From: DASTQL01 sp035462375 | Lineage (GTDB): Bacteria > Actinomycetota > Actinomycetes > Jiangellales > Jiangellaceae | Direction: 5' to 3' | DNA: 64,000 nt | Assembly (NCBI GenBank): GCA_035462375.1 | Contig: DATHUJ010000057.1 | Span: forward strand, 1 to 64,000 | Shown: piece after piece, positions 25,569 to 33,396 of the stretch | Layout: every line of letters begins with the position of its first letter | Numbering within the stretch: the first letter of the stretch is position 1 | The notes under the pieces: generated by a model | What the model was told of the DNA's origin: nothing | The model's database searches: none | Seen by the model: the letters and a program-made list of their open reading frames with translations, nothing else | Position numbers and translations under genes: made by a program

Positions 25569-26576
25569 CTAACTAACACATCGCGAGACGGCGAAACGGG
25601 CCAGCGCGGCGGTCACCCGCGGGTCGAGCGACTGCACGGATACCGCCAGCGCACCGGCCTCCGCGGCGACCTCGAGGGCGATGTCGGTCGATCCGAGCTT
25701 GTCTGCGGCTCCGCAGTCGGTGACCTCCCAGTGCACCAGGACCGGGTGGGTCGTGATGCCGCCGCCCCGGACCGTGGTCGGGAGTCCGCCGTCGACCACC
25801 ACGGCGAAGCCGGGCGTACGGGAGGAGACGCCCGTGACCAGGGTCTCCGGACGGGAGGCGCCGCGCAGCACCAGGCGCATGCGCAGGCCGGCGTCGGTGG
25901 TGTTGAGGACGTCGACCGCGGCCACGAAGATGTCCGAGGCGACAGGGGAGCAGCTCTCCTGAAGCGCCCAGGTCAACGGGTTGGAGCCGACCGGCAGCGG
26001 GAGTCTCAGCAGGCGCTCGCGCTCCCCGTTGCTGACCCTGGCGACGAGCTCGTTCGGCACGGGCGCGTTGCAGTTGGGGACGACCAGCATCGTCGCGTTG
26101 GCCCAACTGGAGCTGCGGAGCGGGACGTCCTGCCGACCGTCCTCGACCACCACCCAGCCGTCGGGGTAGAGCGAGCGCAGCGTGAGATCGCGGTCGCCGA
26201 GGTTGCGCAGGCCGATCGAGATCCGCAGGACGCCCTCCCGGCCGACGCCGTCGAGGGCCAGGACCACGGCGGCGACCCGTGCGTCGTCGAGGGCCTGCGC
26301 GGCGGTCGCAGCGTCCCGCTGAGCCCCCACCGTGCTGCCGCCGACCGCGGCACCGACCACGAAGGCCGCGACCACGCCGCCGACCAGCCAGCGCACCTCG
26401 AGCCGGCGTCGACCGCCGCCCTCGGTGCTGGCAGGCGGCGGTGCCTCGGGCTCGGTCGACCCGGGGTCCTGACCGAGGTCGACGGCGGGGAGCTCGCGGG
26501 GCTCGGGCCGAGGGCGTTCGGGGCCGCGCGGTGTCCTGGTGTCGAGGATCTCCTCGCGACCGCGCCACTCGACCAC
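25569..26576 (-). CDS. Membrane-anchored extracytoplasmic protein, unknown function
   Basis: A 335-residue protein. The first about 60 residues are charged and proline-rich (disordered, cytoplasmic). A single membrane helix spans about 64-84 (WLVGGVVAAFVVGAAVGGS). The rest is a predicted beta-rich extracytoplasmic domain with four cysteines spaced through it (PNC, ESC, TDC, SRC), possibly two disulfides. I do not recognise a family. GTG at 26576 is supported by GGAGG 5 bases upstream; the longer frame before it is out-of-frame noise over the HAD gene. It follows the HAD gene by 13 bases, so they are probably cotranscribed. Confidence 0.75.
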   Translation of the reverse strand: MVEWRGREEILDTRTPRGPERPRPEPRELPAVDLGQDPGSTEPEAPPPASTEGGGRRRLEVRWLVGGVVAAFVVGAAVGGSTVGAQRDAATAAQALDDARVAAVVLALDGVGREGVLRISIGLRNLGDRDLTLRSLYPDGWVVVEDGRQDVPLRSSSWANATMLVVPNCNAPVPNELVARVSNGERERLLRLPLPVGSNPLTWALQESCSPVASDIFVAAVDVLNTTDAGLRMRLVLRGASRPETLVTGVSSRTPGFAVVVDGGLPTTVRGGGITTHPVLVHWEVTDCGAADKLGSTDIALEVAAEAGALAVSVQSLDPRVTAALARFAVSRCVS

Positions 26577-26589
26577 GGTGCCCTCCGGC

Positions 26590-27480
26590 CTACCGGTCGC
26601 CGACCCGCCGGCGAGCCGCGTACCAGACGATCCCCGCCGCGGCGGCGCCCGCCCCCAGCGCGACTGCCGCGAGGGCAGGCTTGGACGCCTCCCGCAGGGA
26701 GCGCCGCTGCCGCAGCGCGACGGGGCGGGAGAAGACCAGCACCGGCCACCCCTTCTCGGCCGCCACTCGCCGCAACGCGCGGTCGGGGTTGACGGCGTAG
26801 GGGTGGCCCACCGCCTCGAGCATCGGGAGGTCGGTGATCGAGTCGGAGTAGGCGTAGGACCGCGACAGGTCGTAGTCCTCGCTCTCGGCCAGCGCCTCGA
26901 TCGCCGCGGCCTTCTCGGTCCCGTACACGTAGGACTGGATGGTGCCGTCGTACCGGCCCTCGTCATCGACGACCATCCGGGTCGCGACCACCTTGTCCGC
27001 GCCGAGCATCTCCCCGATCGGCTCGACCACCTCGGCGCCCGACGAGGACACGATGACCACGTCGCGCCCGGTCAGGTGGTGCTCCTCGATGAGGGTCACG
27101 GCCTCGTCGTAGACGATCGGGTCGACGATCGTGTGCAGGGTCTCCGCGACGATGTCCTTGACGGTCTGCACGTCCCACCCGGAGACCATCCTGGAGAGGT
27201 ACTCGCGCATCCGCTCCATCTGGTCGTGGTCCGCCCCGCCGACCAGGTAGACGAATTGGGCGTAGGCGCTGCGCAGCACGGCCCGCCGGTTGATCAGGCC
27301 GCCCTGGTAGAAGCTCCGCGAAAAGGCCAGCGTGCTCGACTTGGCGATGATCGTCTTGTCGAGGTCGAAGAACGCGGCCGTCCGGGTCACCGACCTCGCC
27401 GGGCGGTCGCCGTCGGGGACGGGCGCCGCGACGACCCCGTCGGGGACCGGGAGGGCTGCGCTGTCCACTCTCCCGAGCAT
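26590..27480 (-). CDS. HAD-IB family phosphatase
   Basis: A 296-residue HAD hydrolase of subfamily IB (SerB-like), homologue of Rv3661. The nucleophile motif is FFDLDKTII with Asp39 and Asp41, VIVSSSGAEVVEPI is motif II, and SDSITDLPMLEAVG holds the motif IV aspartates. A helical cap (about 60-140) and a C-terminal hydrophobic segment (LAAVALGAGAAAAGIVWYA) suggest membrane association. The substrate is unknown; family members dephosphorylate phosphoserine or lysophospholipid-like compounds. Start ATG at 27480; a GTG at 27468 is an alternative. It is divergent from the ssd-tad locus. Confidence 0.9.
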   Translation of the reverse strand: MLGRVDSAALPVPDGVVAAPVPDGDRPARSVTRTAAFFDLDKTIIAKSSTLAFSRSFYQGGLINRRAVLRSAYAQFVYLVGGADHDQMERMREYLSRMVSGWDVQTVKDIVAETLHTIVDPIVYDEAVTLIEEHHLTGRDVVIVSSSGAEVVEPIGEMLGADKVVATRMVVDDEGRYDGTIQSYVYGTEKAAAIEALAESEDYDLSRSYAYSDSITDLPMLEAVGHPYAVNPDRALRRVAAEKGWPVLVFSRPVALRQRRSLREASKPALAAVALGAGAAAAGIVWYAARRRVGDR

Positions 27481-27577
27481 AGGTGCCGGGAGAAATCTTC
27501 GGCGAGCGGCCGGAGTGACTGGTTTGGCCGGACCTGAAGGGGGCAGTATGGGGCGTGGCGGCACCCCCCTGCCGCTC

Positions 27578-27677
27578 GGGACCGATCCCCTCCCCCTTGG
27601 ATCGGGTCCCATCTGCGGCCCCCGCCCTCCCCCCCGGCGGGGGCCGCGCCGCGTCCACAGCCGGCTCGACCGGCTGT
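27578..27677 (+). promoter_or_regulatory. Three consecutive hairpins upstream of ssd-tad
   Basis: Three stems lie in a row: 27578-27588 with 27599-27610 (one bulge), 27615-27626 with 27636-27647 (perfect 12 bp, GC only) and 27657-27664 with 27670-27677 (perfect 8 bp). They sit between the divergent HAD and ssd genes, 86 bases before the ssd start. They may be a structured leader or attenuator of the tad operon, or terminators for antisense transcripts. Confidence 0.45.
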
Positions 27678-27762
27678 CCGTGTCCACAGCGTGCCGCCAT
27701 GACGGGAGGCTCCCCCGGGTGGGCCGACAGGGTGGCGTGATCCCGTCGCCAGGAGGTCACTC

Positions 27763-28869
27763 GTGCCGCGTGCACACGCCCCGTCCCGCCCCCCCGCCCC
27801 CGCCGGTCCTGTGCGCCCCCTGGTCGTCACGGCCGACGAGCGGCTCCTCGACGACCTGCTGAGGCTGGCCGCCGCCGCAGGCGTGGACGTCGATGTGGCC
27901 GACGACGCGGGCTCGGCGCTGGCCTGCTGGGCAGCTGCTCCCCTCGTGCTGGTCGGGACCGACCTCGTCGGCCCGCTGTGCGGAGCGGCCCCACCTCGGC
28001 GCAGGGCCGTCGCGCTGGTCGGGGCCGACCTGGACGACGCATCGGTGTGGCAGCGCGCCGTCGAGCTCGGGGCCGAGCACGTGCTCTTCCTGCCCGACGC
28101 CGAGCCCTGGCTGGTCGAACGGCTGGCGGACGCGGCGGAGGGGCCCGAGGGCGAGTCGGTCGTGGTCGGCGTGGTGGGCGGTCGGGGCGGTGCCGGTGCG
28201 TCGGTCCTGGCCACCGCCCTCGCGCTGACGTCGGGCAGGCGAGGATCACCGACGACGCTGGTCGACGCCGACCCCCTGGGTGGTGGGCTCGACCTGGTGC
28301 TCGGCGCCGAGGACTGCCACGGGCTGAGGTGGCAGGACCTCGCGCACACCCGCGGCAGGGTGGCGGGGACGGCCCTGCGGGAGGCTCTCCCCCACGTGTC
28401 CGGGCTCACCCTGCTCGCCTGGGACCGCGGTGAGGGACTCACCCTCCCGGCGGAGGCCGCCCGCACCGTCCTCGAGGCGGTCCGCCGGACGAGCGAGCTC
28501 GTGGTGGTCGACCTGCCCCGGCGACTCGACCCCGCGGTCGAGGAGCTGCTCTCCCTTTGCACCACGACTCTGCTGGTCGTGCCGGCCGAGATACGTGCCG
28601 TGGCGGCCGCCGGCCGGGTAGCCGCCGGTCTGGGCCTGATGACCTCCGACCTCAGGCTGGTCGTGCGCGGTCCCTCGCCCGGGGGACTGGGTCCCGACGA
28701 GGTGGCGCGGGTCCTCGGCGTGCCGCTGGCCGCTCACCTCCGTCCCGAACCGGGTCTCACCGAGGCACTCGAGCAGGGGCGGCCGCCGGGCGGATCCGGG
28801 CGGGGACCGCTGGCCGGGGTGTGCGGTGACCTGCTCGACCAGCTGGTCACGGCCCGGGGTGCCGCGTGA
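27763..28869 (+). CDS. ssd: Septum-site determining protein Ssd (CpaE/MinD-like)
   Basis: A 368-residue protein of the CpaE/TadZ-like MinD superfamily, homologue of Rv3660c. The N-terminal pseudo-receiver-like domain (about 20-125) is followed by an ATPase-like domain. Its deviant Walker A reads GGRGGAGAS, with alanine in place of the catalytic lysine. LVDADPLGGGLD and VVVDLPRRLD follow the MinD pattern. In M. tuberculosis Ssd affects septation; next to tad genes it probably places the pilus machinery. GTG start with AGGAGG 6 bases upstream. Its stop overlaps the tadA start (GTGA). Confidence 0.9.
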   Translation: MPRAHAPSRPPAPAGPVRPLVVTADERLLDDLLRLAAAAGVDVDVADDAGSALACWAAAPLVLVGTDLVGPLCGAAPPRRRAVALVGADLDDASVWQRAVELGAEHVLFLPDAEPWLVERLADAAEGPEGESVVVGVVGGRGGAGASVLATALALTSGRRGSPTTLVDADPLGGGLDLVLGAEDCHGLRWQDLAHTRGRVAGTALREALPHVSGLTLLAWDRGEGLTLPAEAARTVLEAVRRTSELVVVDLPRRLDPAVEELLSLCTTTLLVVPAEIRAVAAAGRVAAGLGLMTSDLRLVVRGPSPGGLGPDEVARVLGVPLAAHLRPEPGLTEALEQGRPPGGSGRGPLAGVCGDLLDQLVTARGAA

Positions 28870-30026
28870 GCTCGGTAGACCGAGGCCTGCTCGAGCGGGT
28901 CCGGACCGTGCTCGCCGCAACGCCCGGCGAGGCGACCCCCGCCCGGGTGGCAGCGGCTCTCCGGGCCGAGGGTGCGGTGCTCGGCGACGCAGCCGTGCTC
29001 GAGGTCACCGCGATCCTGCGCGCCGAGATCGTGGGGGCCGGTCCGCTCGAGCCGTTGCTCCGTGAGCAGGGTGTCACGGACGTGCTGGTCAACCGGCCCG
29101 ACGAGGTGTGGGTCGATCGGGGCGCGGGGCTCGAGCGGTCCACCGTCCGCCTCCGCGACGAGGCCGCGGTCCGCCGCCTGGCCCAGCGGCTGGCGGCCGG
29201 TGCCGGACGACGGCTCGACGATGCGATGCCCTGGGTCGACGCGAGGCTCGCCGGAGGCGTTCGCCTGCATGCGGTGCTGCCGCCGCTGTCCCCGACGGGG
29301 ACGCTCGTGTCCCTGCGGGTCCCGGCTCGCCGGGCCCTCACGCTCGACGACCTGGTCGCAGCCGGCAGCGTGGCACCGGCGCTGCAGGGGTGGATCCGCG
29401 GGATCGTCGCGGCCCGGCTCGCCTTCCTCGTCACCGGGGGTACTGGTACCGGCAAGACCACCGTGCTCGCCGCGCTGCTGTCCCTGGTCGACGTGCGGGA
29501 GCGGCTCGTGCTCGTCGAGGACTCGGGCGAGCTCCGGCCCGAGCACCCGCACGTGGTGAGGCTGGAGGCCCGACCCGCCAACGTCGAGGGGGTCGGCGAG
29601 GTGGCACTCGACGACCTGGTCCGGCAGGCCCTGCGGATGCGGCCCGACCGACTGGTCGTCGGAGAGGTGCGGGGAGCCGAGGTCGTCGACCTGCTCGCCG
29701 CCCTCAACACCGGTCACGAGGGCGGGTGCGGCACGGTCCACGCCAACTCCCCTCACGCGGTGCCGGCCCGGCTCGAGGCGCTCGGTGTCGCGGCCGGGCT
29801 GGGCCGCGACGCCCTGCACAGCCAGGTTGCCGCCGCCCTCGACCTCGTCCTCCACCTCACCCGCGACCGGTCCGGTCGTCGGCGCGTTGCCGAGGTCGAC
29901 CTGCTGCGTCCCGACCCGGCGGGCCGCGTCGCCGCGGTGCCCGCGCTGCACTGCGATTCCGATGGCTCCGTACGAGGAGGGCCCGCCCTCGACGGGTTGC
30001 GCGAGCTGGTCGGTGGCCGGTGCTGA
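28866..30026 (+). CDS. tadA: TadA/CpaF family secretion ATPase
   Basis: A 386-residue hexameric ATPase powering Flp/Tad pilus assembly. The N-terminal domain (about 1-150) contains DVLVNRPDEVWVDRG, typical of CpaF. The core has Walker A GGTGTGKTT, an Asp box VEDSGELRPEHPHVV, Walker B RLVVGEVRGAEVVDLL and the His box EGGCGTVHANSP. All catalytic elements are intact. The GTG start overlaps the ssd stop, and its own stop lies inside tadB. Homologue of Rv3659c. Confidence 0.95.
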   Translation: MSSVDRGLLERVRTVLAATPGEATPARVAAALRAEGAVLGDAAVLEVTAILRAEIVGAGPLEPLLREQGVTDVLVNRPDEVWVDRGAGLERSTVRLRDEAAVRRLAQRLAAGAGRRLDDAMPWVDARLAGGVRLHAVLPPLSPTGTLVSLRVPARRALTLDDLVAAGSVAPALQGWIRGIVAARLAFLVTGGTGTGKTTVLAALLSLVDVRERLVLVEDSGELRPEHPHVVRLEARPANVEGVGEVALDDLVRQALRMRPDRLVVGEVRGAEVVDLLAALNTGHEGGCGTVHANSPHAVPARLEALGVAAGLGRDALHSQVAAALDLVLHLTRDRSGRRRVAEVDLLRPDPAGRVAAVPALHCDSDGSVRGGPALDGLRELVGGRC

Positions 30027-30766
30027 CCCTGCTGGCGACGGCCTGCGCCGCCGCCGCAGTGGCCATCGCGGTGCCGCCACCTGCCGGCCCTCTCGTACGG
30101 CGTCGGCTGGGCACCCGTGACCAGCGACGCTGGTGGGCGGCCCGAGACATGTCGGCGCTGAAGGCAATGGTTTCGGCGGCCGGCATCGCCGCGGACCGGG
30201 CTCGCCCGCGCACGGCGGAGCGGCTCGGGTCGGTGGAGGTGACCGAGGCGTGCCTCGCGCTGGTGGGCGAGCTCCGTACCGGGCAAGCACCTTCCGAGGC
30301 CCTGACCTCTGCGGCCCGCGCCTTCCCGACCCTGCTCGGGCCGGCGGCGGCCCGGTCCCGACTCGGGGGCGACGTCCCTGGAGCGCTCCGTGCTGCCGCC
30401 GACCGGCCCGGAGCAGGGGCGCTGGTTGCCGTGGCTGCCGGCTGGTCGGTGTGCGACCGGACCGGCGCCGGGCTCGCGGACGTCCTGGCCAGCGTGGCCG
30501 ACTCACTGCGTGCGGACGAGGCCGTCCGGCGCGAGGCAGCAGGTCAGCTCTCCTCCGTGCGGGCCACCACCCGGTTGCTGGCGGTGCTCCCGGTGGTGAC
30601 CCTCCTGGCCGTGTCCGGGGGAGGAGGACGACCACTGGCCTTTCTCCTCGGGCACCCGGTCGGAGTCGCCTGCCTCACCGCCGGCGGGTCGCTCACGGTG
30701 GTCGGACTCGTCTGGGTCGAGCGCATGGTGCGGTCGGTCACGAGGTCGCCGTGGTCGACGGCGTGA
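30020..30766 (+). CDS. tadB: TadB-like type II secretion F domain protein
   Basis: A 248-residue inner-membrane platform protein with an N-terminal membrane helix, a cytoplasmic T2SF domain (CLALVGELRTGQAPSEALTSAA, then GWSVCDRTGAGLADVLASVADSLR) and two C-terminal helices (TRLLAVLPVVTLLAVSG; GVACLTAGGSLTVVGLVW). The N-terminal part is shorter than in proteobacterial TadB, as usual in actinobacteria (Rv3658c). The GTG at 30020 overlaps the tadA stop by 7 bases; the frame upstream is antisense noise. Confidence 0.88.
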   Translation: MLTLLATACAAAAVAIAVPPPAGPLVRRRLGTRDQRRWWAARDMSALKAMVSAAGIAADRARPRTAERLGSVEVTEACLALVGELRTGQAPSEALTSAARAFPTLLGPAAARSRLGGDVPGALRAAADRPGAGALVAVAAGWSVCDRTGAGLADVLASVADSLRADEAVRREAAGQLSSVRATTRLLAVLPVVTLLAVSGGGGRPLAFLLGHPVGVACLTAGGSLTVVGLVWVERMVRSVTRSPWSTA

Positions 30767-31557
30767 CGGTGGCCTGCGCGCTGGCTGCGGGAGCCGCGGT
30801 CGCGGTGGTGGCCGGTCCGGCCCCCGCGCGGGCTCGGCTGGCCGCGGTGCGGCCCGCGGGTGGCCGAGCAGCGTACCCGGGCAGGGTGACGGCACCAACG
30901 CGACGCGCGACCGGGTCCGGTCGGGTCATCCACGTGCGCAGCGGGCCCGGTGCCGTGCTGTCGTCGAGCGGGGCCAGGCTCGTGGCGGGGGCCCTCGGCG
31001 GCCTGGGGTCTGCCGTCGTGCTCGGTGGCACCCCCGGCCTGGTCGCCGGATGCCTGGTCGCGGGCCTGCTGGTGCGGTGGCTCGGCCGGCTCGAGCCGGG
31101 CTCCGCCGCGCGCGAGACAGCGGAGGTCGAGGCGGCCCTGCCCCTGGTGGCCGACCTGCTGTCCGCCGTCGTGGCTGCCGGCACCCCACCGGACCGTGCG
31201 GCTCACCTGGTCGGATCGGCTGTCGGCGGCCCGCTGGGTGCACTGCTGGTCGCAGGTGCTGACCGGACGAGCCTGGGCGGAGACCCCGCCACGGCGTGGC
31301 GGGGGCTTACTGCCCGACCGGTCACCACGCGGCTCGCACGCGCGCTCGTGGCCGCGGGGGAGCGGGGGGCCGCTCCGGCCGAGGCGCTGGCGCGGGTTGC
31401 GGCCGACGCGCGCAACTCGGCTCGCTGGGCCGCAGAGACCCGGGTCCGGGCCCTGGGTGCGCGGGCGGCGGCGCCGCTCGGGCTGTGCTTCCTCCCCGCC
31501 TTCCTGCTCGTCGGAGTGGTCCCCGTCGTGGCCGGAGCCGGGTCGGTGCTGCCATGA
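30763..31557 (+). CDS. tadC: TadC-like type II secretion F domain protein
   Basis: A 264-residue second platform protein. Membrane segments lie near the N-terminus (GVTVACALAAG), at about 65-95 (ALGGLGSAVVLGGTPGLVAGC) and at the C-terminus (LGLCFLPAFLLVGVVPVV). The T2SF core includes ALPLVADLLSAVVAAGTPPD and GERGAAPAEALARVAAD. The GTG at 30763 overlaps the tadB TGA (GTGA). Homologue of Rv3657c. A gap of 155 bases follows before the pilin gene. Confidence 0.88.
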   Translation: MTVACALAAGAAVAVVAGPAPARARLAAVRPAGGRAAYPGRVTAPTRRATGSGRVIHVRSGPGAVLSSSGARLVAGALGGLGSAVVLGGTPGLVAGCLVAGLLVRWLGRLEPGSAARETAEVEAALPLVADLLSAVVAAGTPPDRAAHLVGSAVGGPLGALLVAGADRTSLGGDPATAWRGLTARPVTTRLARALVAAGERGAAPAEALARVAADARNSARWAAETRVRALGARAAAPLGLCFLPAFLLVGVVPVVAGAGSVLP

Positions 31558-31712
31558 CCGGCGGAACCCGTCCACACCTGCGCTGAGGCACCGGCTCGTC
31601 CCCAGCGATCGGACAGGGGCTGGGCGGCGGCCGGGCGGGACCCGAGGCTGGTCACGCCCGGACAGCCCCGGGCGCCGCACCGGCCGGTCGCCGGTCCGCA
31701 CCAGGAGGTTGC

Positions 31713-31949
31713 ATGTCCGCCACTCCCTCCGTCCTCGTCCCACGGGTCGGGCGCCGGTTCCGCCTCAACCCAGCCCGACTCGCGAACCTCCTGCGGGGGG
31801 AGGACCGGGGCATGACCACGGCCGAGTACGCCGTGGGCACGGTCGCCGCCTGTGGCTTCGCGGGAGTCCTCTACAAGCTGCTGACCAGTGACGTGGTGGT
31901 CTCGCTCCTGACCGAGATCCTCCGGCGCGCCTTCGGGCTGCTCGGGTGA
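31713..31949 (+). CDS. Flp-type pilin (DUF4244)
   Basis: A 78-residue prepilin of the DUF4244 family, homologue of Rv3656c. The leader of 33 residues ends in DRG, followed by MTTAEY. Cleavage after Gly33 gives Glu at +5 and Tyr at +6, the canonical Flp G/xxxxEY processing site. The mature peptide of 45 residues is mostly one hydrophobic helix. ATG with AGGAGG 5 bases upstream, the strongest ribosome binding site of the locus, as expected for the most abundant component. A prepilin peptidase (TadV) is not encoded in the window. Confidence 0.92.
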   Translation: MSATPSVLVPRVGRRFRLNPARLANLLRGEDRGMTTAEYAVGTVAACGFAGVLYKLLTSDVVVSLLTEILRRAFGLLG

Positions 31950-32116
31950 GGGCGGTCATGTCCTGCCGGCGGGGGGCCGTCCCCCGCCGGCGCCCCCGGG
32001 CCGGGCCCGCACCGGGGGATGGGTGGCCGCGGCCGGGCCGCTGGTCCGGTCGTCCGGGCCGGTCGGGACGTCGGGTGTGCCGGTGGCGGCGCGCGAGGCC
32101 TTGTCGGGAGGCGGGC

Positions 32117-32464
32117 ATGGTGACCGCCGAGACCGCGGCTGCGTTGCCGGTCCTCGTCGTGGTGCTGGTGGCGGCGGTCTGGGCGGTGGGGGCCGCGGCG
32201 GCCCAGCTCCGCTGCACGGACGCGGCGCGCGAAGCGGCCCGGGCATTGGCCAGAGGCGACGGCATCGGCACCAGCCGGGCGCTGGCCGTGGCGGTGGCGC
32301 CCGCGGGAGCGGCGGTCGGGGTCTCCGTCGAGGGCGATCTGGTCCGGGTGCGGGTGAGTGCCCTGACGCCACTGCCGGCCCCGTTGGGCGGTCTGGTGCC
32401 CGCTCCGACGGTCAGCGGCTCCGCAGTGGCGATGCGCGAACGGCCGCTCGGCGGTGACCCGTGA
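32117..32464 (+). CDS. TadE-like pseudopilin
   Basis: About 115 residues, with a hydrophobic N-terminal helix (TAAALPVLVVVLVAAVWAVG) and a small beta-rich C-terminal domain; homologue of Rv3655c. ATG at 32117 has GGAG 6 bases upstream. The in-frame codon just before it is Gly, giving G/MVTAET with Glu at +5, so the true start may lie upstream (GTG 32075 or GTG 31946, the latter overlapping the pilin stop by GTGA). An upstream start would give the protein a pilin-type leader cleaved by prepilin peptidase. Confidence 0.75.
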   Translation: MVTAETAAALPVLVVVLVAAVWAVGAAAAQLRCTDAAREAARALARGDGIGTSRALAVAVAPAGAAVGVSVEGDLVRVRVSALTPLPAPLGGLVPAPTVSGSAVAMRERPLGGDP

Positions 32465-33099
32465 GCCCCCGACGCCCCGCGAGGTCCCCGCGACCGTGGG
32501 GGCGTGGTCGGGCCGGCGCACGCGCGCGCGACCAAGGGTCGGGAACGCTCCTGGTGCTGGCCGTGGCGGCGGTCGTGCTGCTCGCCGCAGCGGCGGGAGG
32601 TGCGCTCGCCCAGGGTGTCGCCTCCCGGCACCGCGCGGCGACGGCCGCCGACCTTGCTGCCCTGGCAGCGGCGGAGCGTCTGCTGTCCGGAACCGGTGAT
32701 GCCTGTGCGGCTGCGCACGCCGTGGCCACTGGCAACGGAGGCGTGCTGGTGCGCTGCGCGGTCAACGGGCGGGAGGTCGAGGTGGCCGTCCGGGTGACAA
32801 CCGGACCGGCGGGACGGCTGGTCCGGCTGGCCGACCCGGTGCGCCTGGCCCGGGCCGGGCCCGGCCCGGGCCCGAGCTACGAGCGGGTGGCCTGGTCGGG
32901 TCCGGGCGTCGTCGGGTCGCCGTCGCTGCGGAGCTCGGCGTCGCCGCGGCGGCCGGCGGCGCTGTCACCGGGGGCCGGGCGGGTGGTGCCGGTGGCTTCC
33001 CGCTCGTCGAGCTCACGCCGGAGCTCGGCGCGCTCGCCCTCGAGCTGCTGGCGCTCCCGGAGCTCGCGCTCGAGGCGCTCCTTCTCCACCGCCAGCTGA
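32461..33099 (+). CDS. Rv3654c-like TadE/TadG-type protein with unusual 3' extension
   Basis: The first about 135 residues match the Rv3654c type: a basic start, SGTLLVLAVAAVVLLAAAAGG as membrane helix, then VASRHRAATAADLAALAAAE, characteristic of this family. The open frame then runs on for about 75 low-complexity residues rich in Ser, Arg and Pro that are antisense to the LapA-like gene. The family normally ends at about 115-130 residues, so the natural stop has probably been lost, or a sequence error lies in the GC-only palindrome at 32847-32872. The GTG start overlaps the TadE-like stop (GTGA). Confidence 0.75.
   Translation: MSPRRPARSPRPWGRGRAGARARDQGSGTLLVLAVAAVVLLAAAAGGALAQGVASRHRAATAADLAALAAAERLLSGTGDACAAAHAVATGNGGVLVRCAVNGREVEVAVRVTTGPAGRLVRLADPVRLARAGPGPGPSYERVAWSGPGVVGSPSLRSSASPRRPAALSPGAGRVVPVASRSSSSRRSSARSPSSCWRSRSSRSRRSFSTAS
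32847..32872. repeat. Perfect 26-bp G/C-only palindrome
   Basis: The 26 bases consist only of G and C and are their own reverse complement. The element lies at the meeting point of the plus-strand tad operon and the minus-strand LapA-like gene, 5 bases before the latter's end. It may act as a terminator in both directions, and it is also a likely place for polymerase or assembly errors. Confidence 0.6.
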
Positions 33100-33377
33100 T
33101 CGCGCTCCTCGGAGACCGACTGGCTGGAGGCGGCGCGCTCGCGCAGCACCTTCTGCTCACGCCGCCGGTCCCGGGCCCGGCGGGTGGCGGTGAGGAGCAG
33201 GACGGTGGCGATCAGGAAGACCAGGCCGGTGATCAGGCCGGTCAGGAACACGCCGGTGACCGTGGTCTCGACCTCCGCGACGAAGACGTCGAGGGTGGCA
33301 GCGTCGCCGCTGCTGATGATGATCCCGATGGCGAACAAGGTGGCCAGGGCGATGATGACGATCGCGAGCACGACCAC
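32877..33377 (-). CDS. LapA-like two-helix membrane protein with coiled coil
   Basis: A 166-residue protein with two membrane helices (about 1-22, VLAIVIIALATLFAIGIIIS; about 39-60, VFLTGLITGLVFLIATVLL). A long charged helical region follows (about 62-130, rich in Arg, Glu, Gln and Leu, coiled-coil-like), then an acidic/proline tail. The topology resembles LapA/DUF1049 proteins that organise envelope assembly, but the match is weak. GTG at 33377 with GGAG 6 bases upstream. It follows the helicase gene by 19 bases in the same direction. Function unknown. Confidence 0.7.
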   Translation of the reverse strand: MVVLAIVIIALATLFAIGIIISSGDAATLDVFVAEVETTVTGVFLTGLITGLVFLIATVLLLTATRRARDRRREQKVLRERAASSQSVSEERDQLAVEKERLERELRERQQLEGERAELRRELDEREATGTTRPAPGDSAAGRRGDAELRSDGDPTTPGPDQATRS

Positions 33378-33396
33378 AGCAGTCTCCTCTGCAGTG

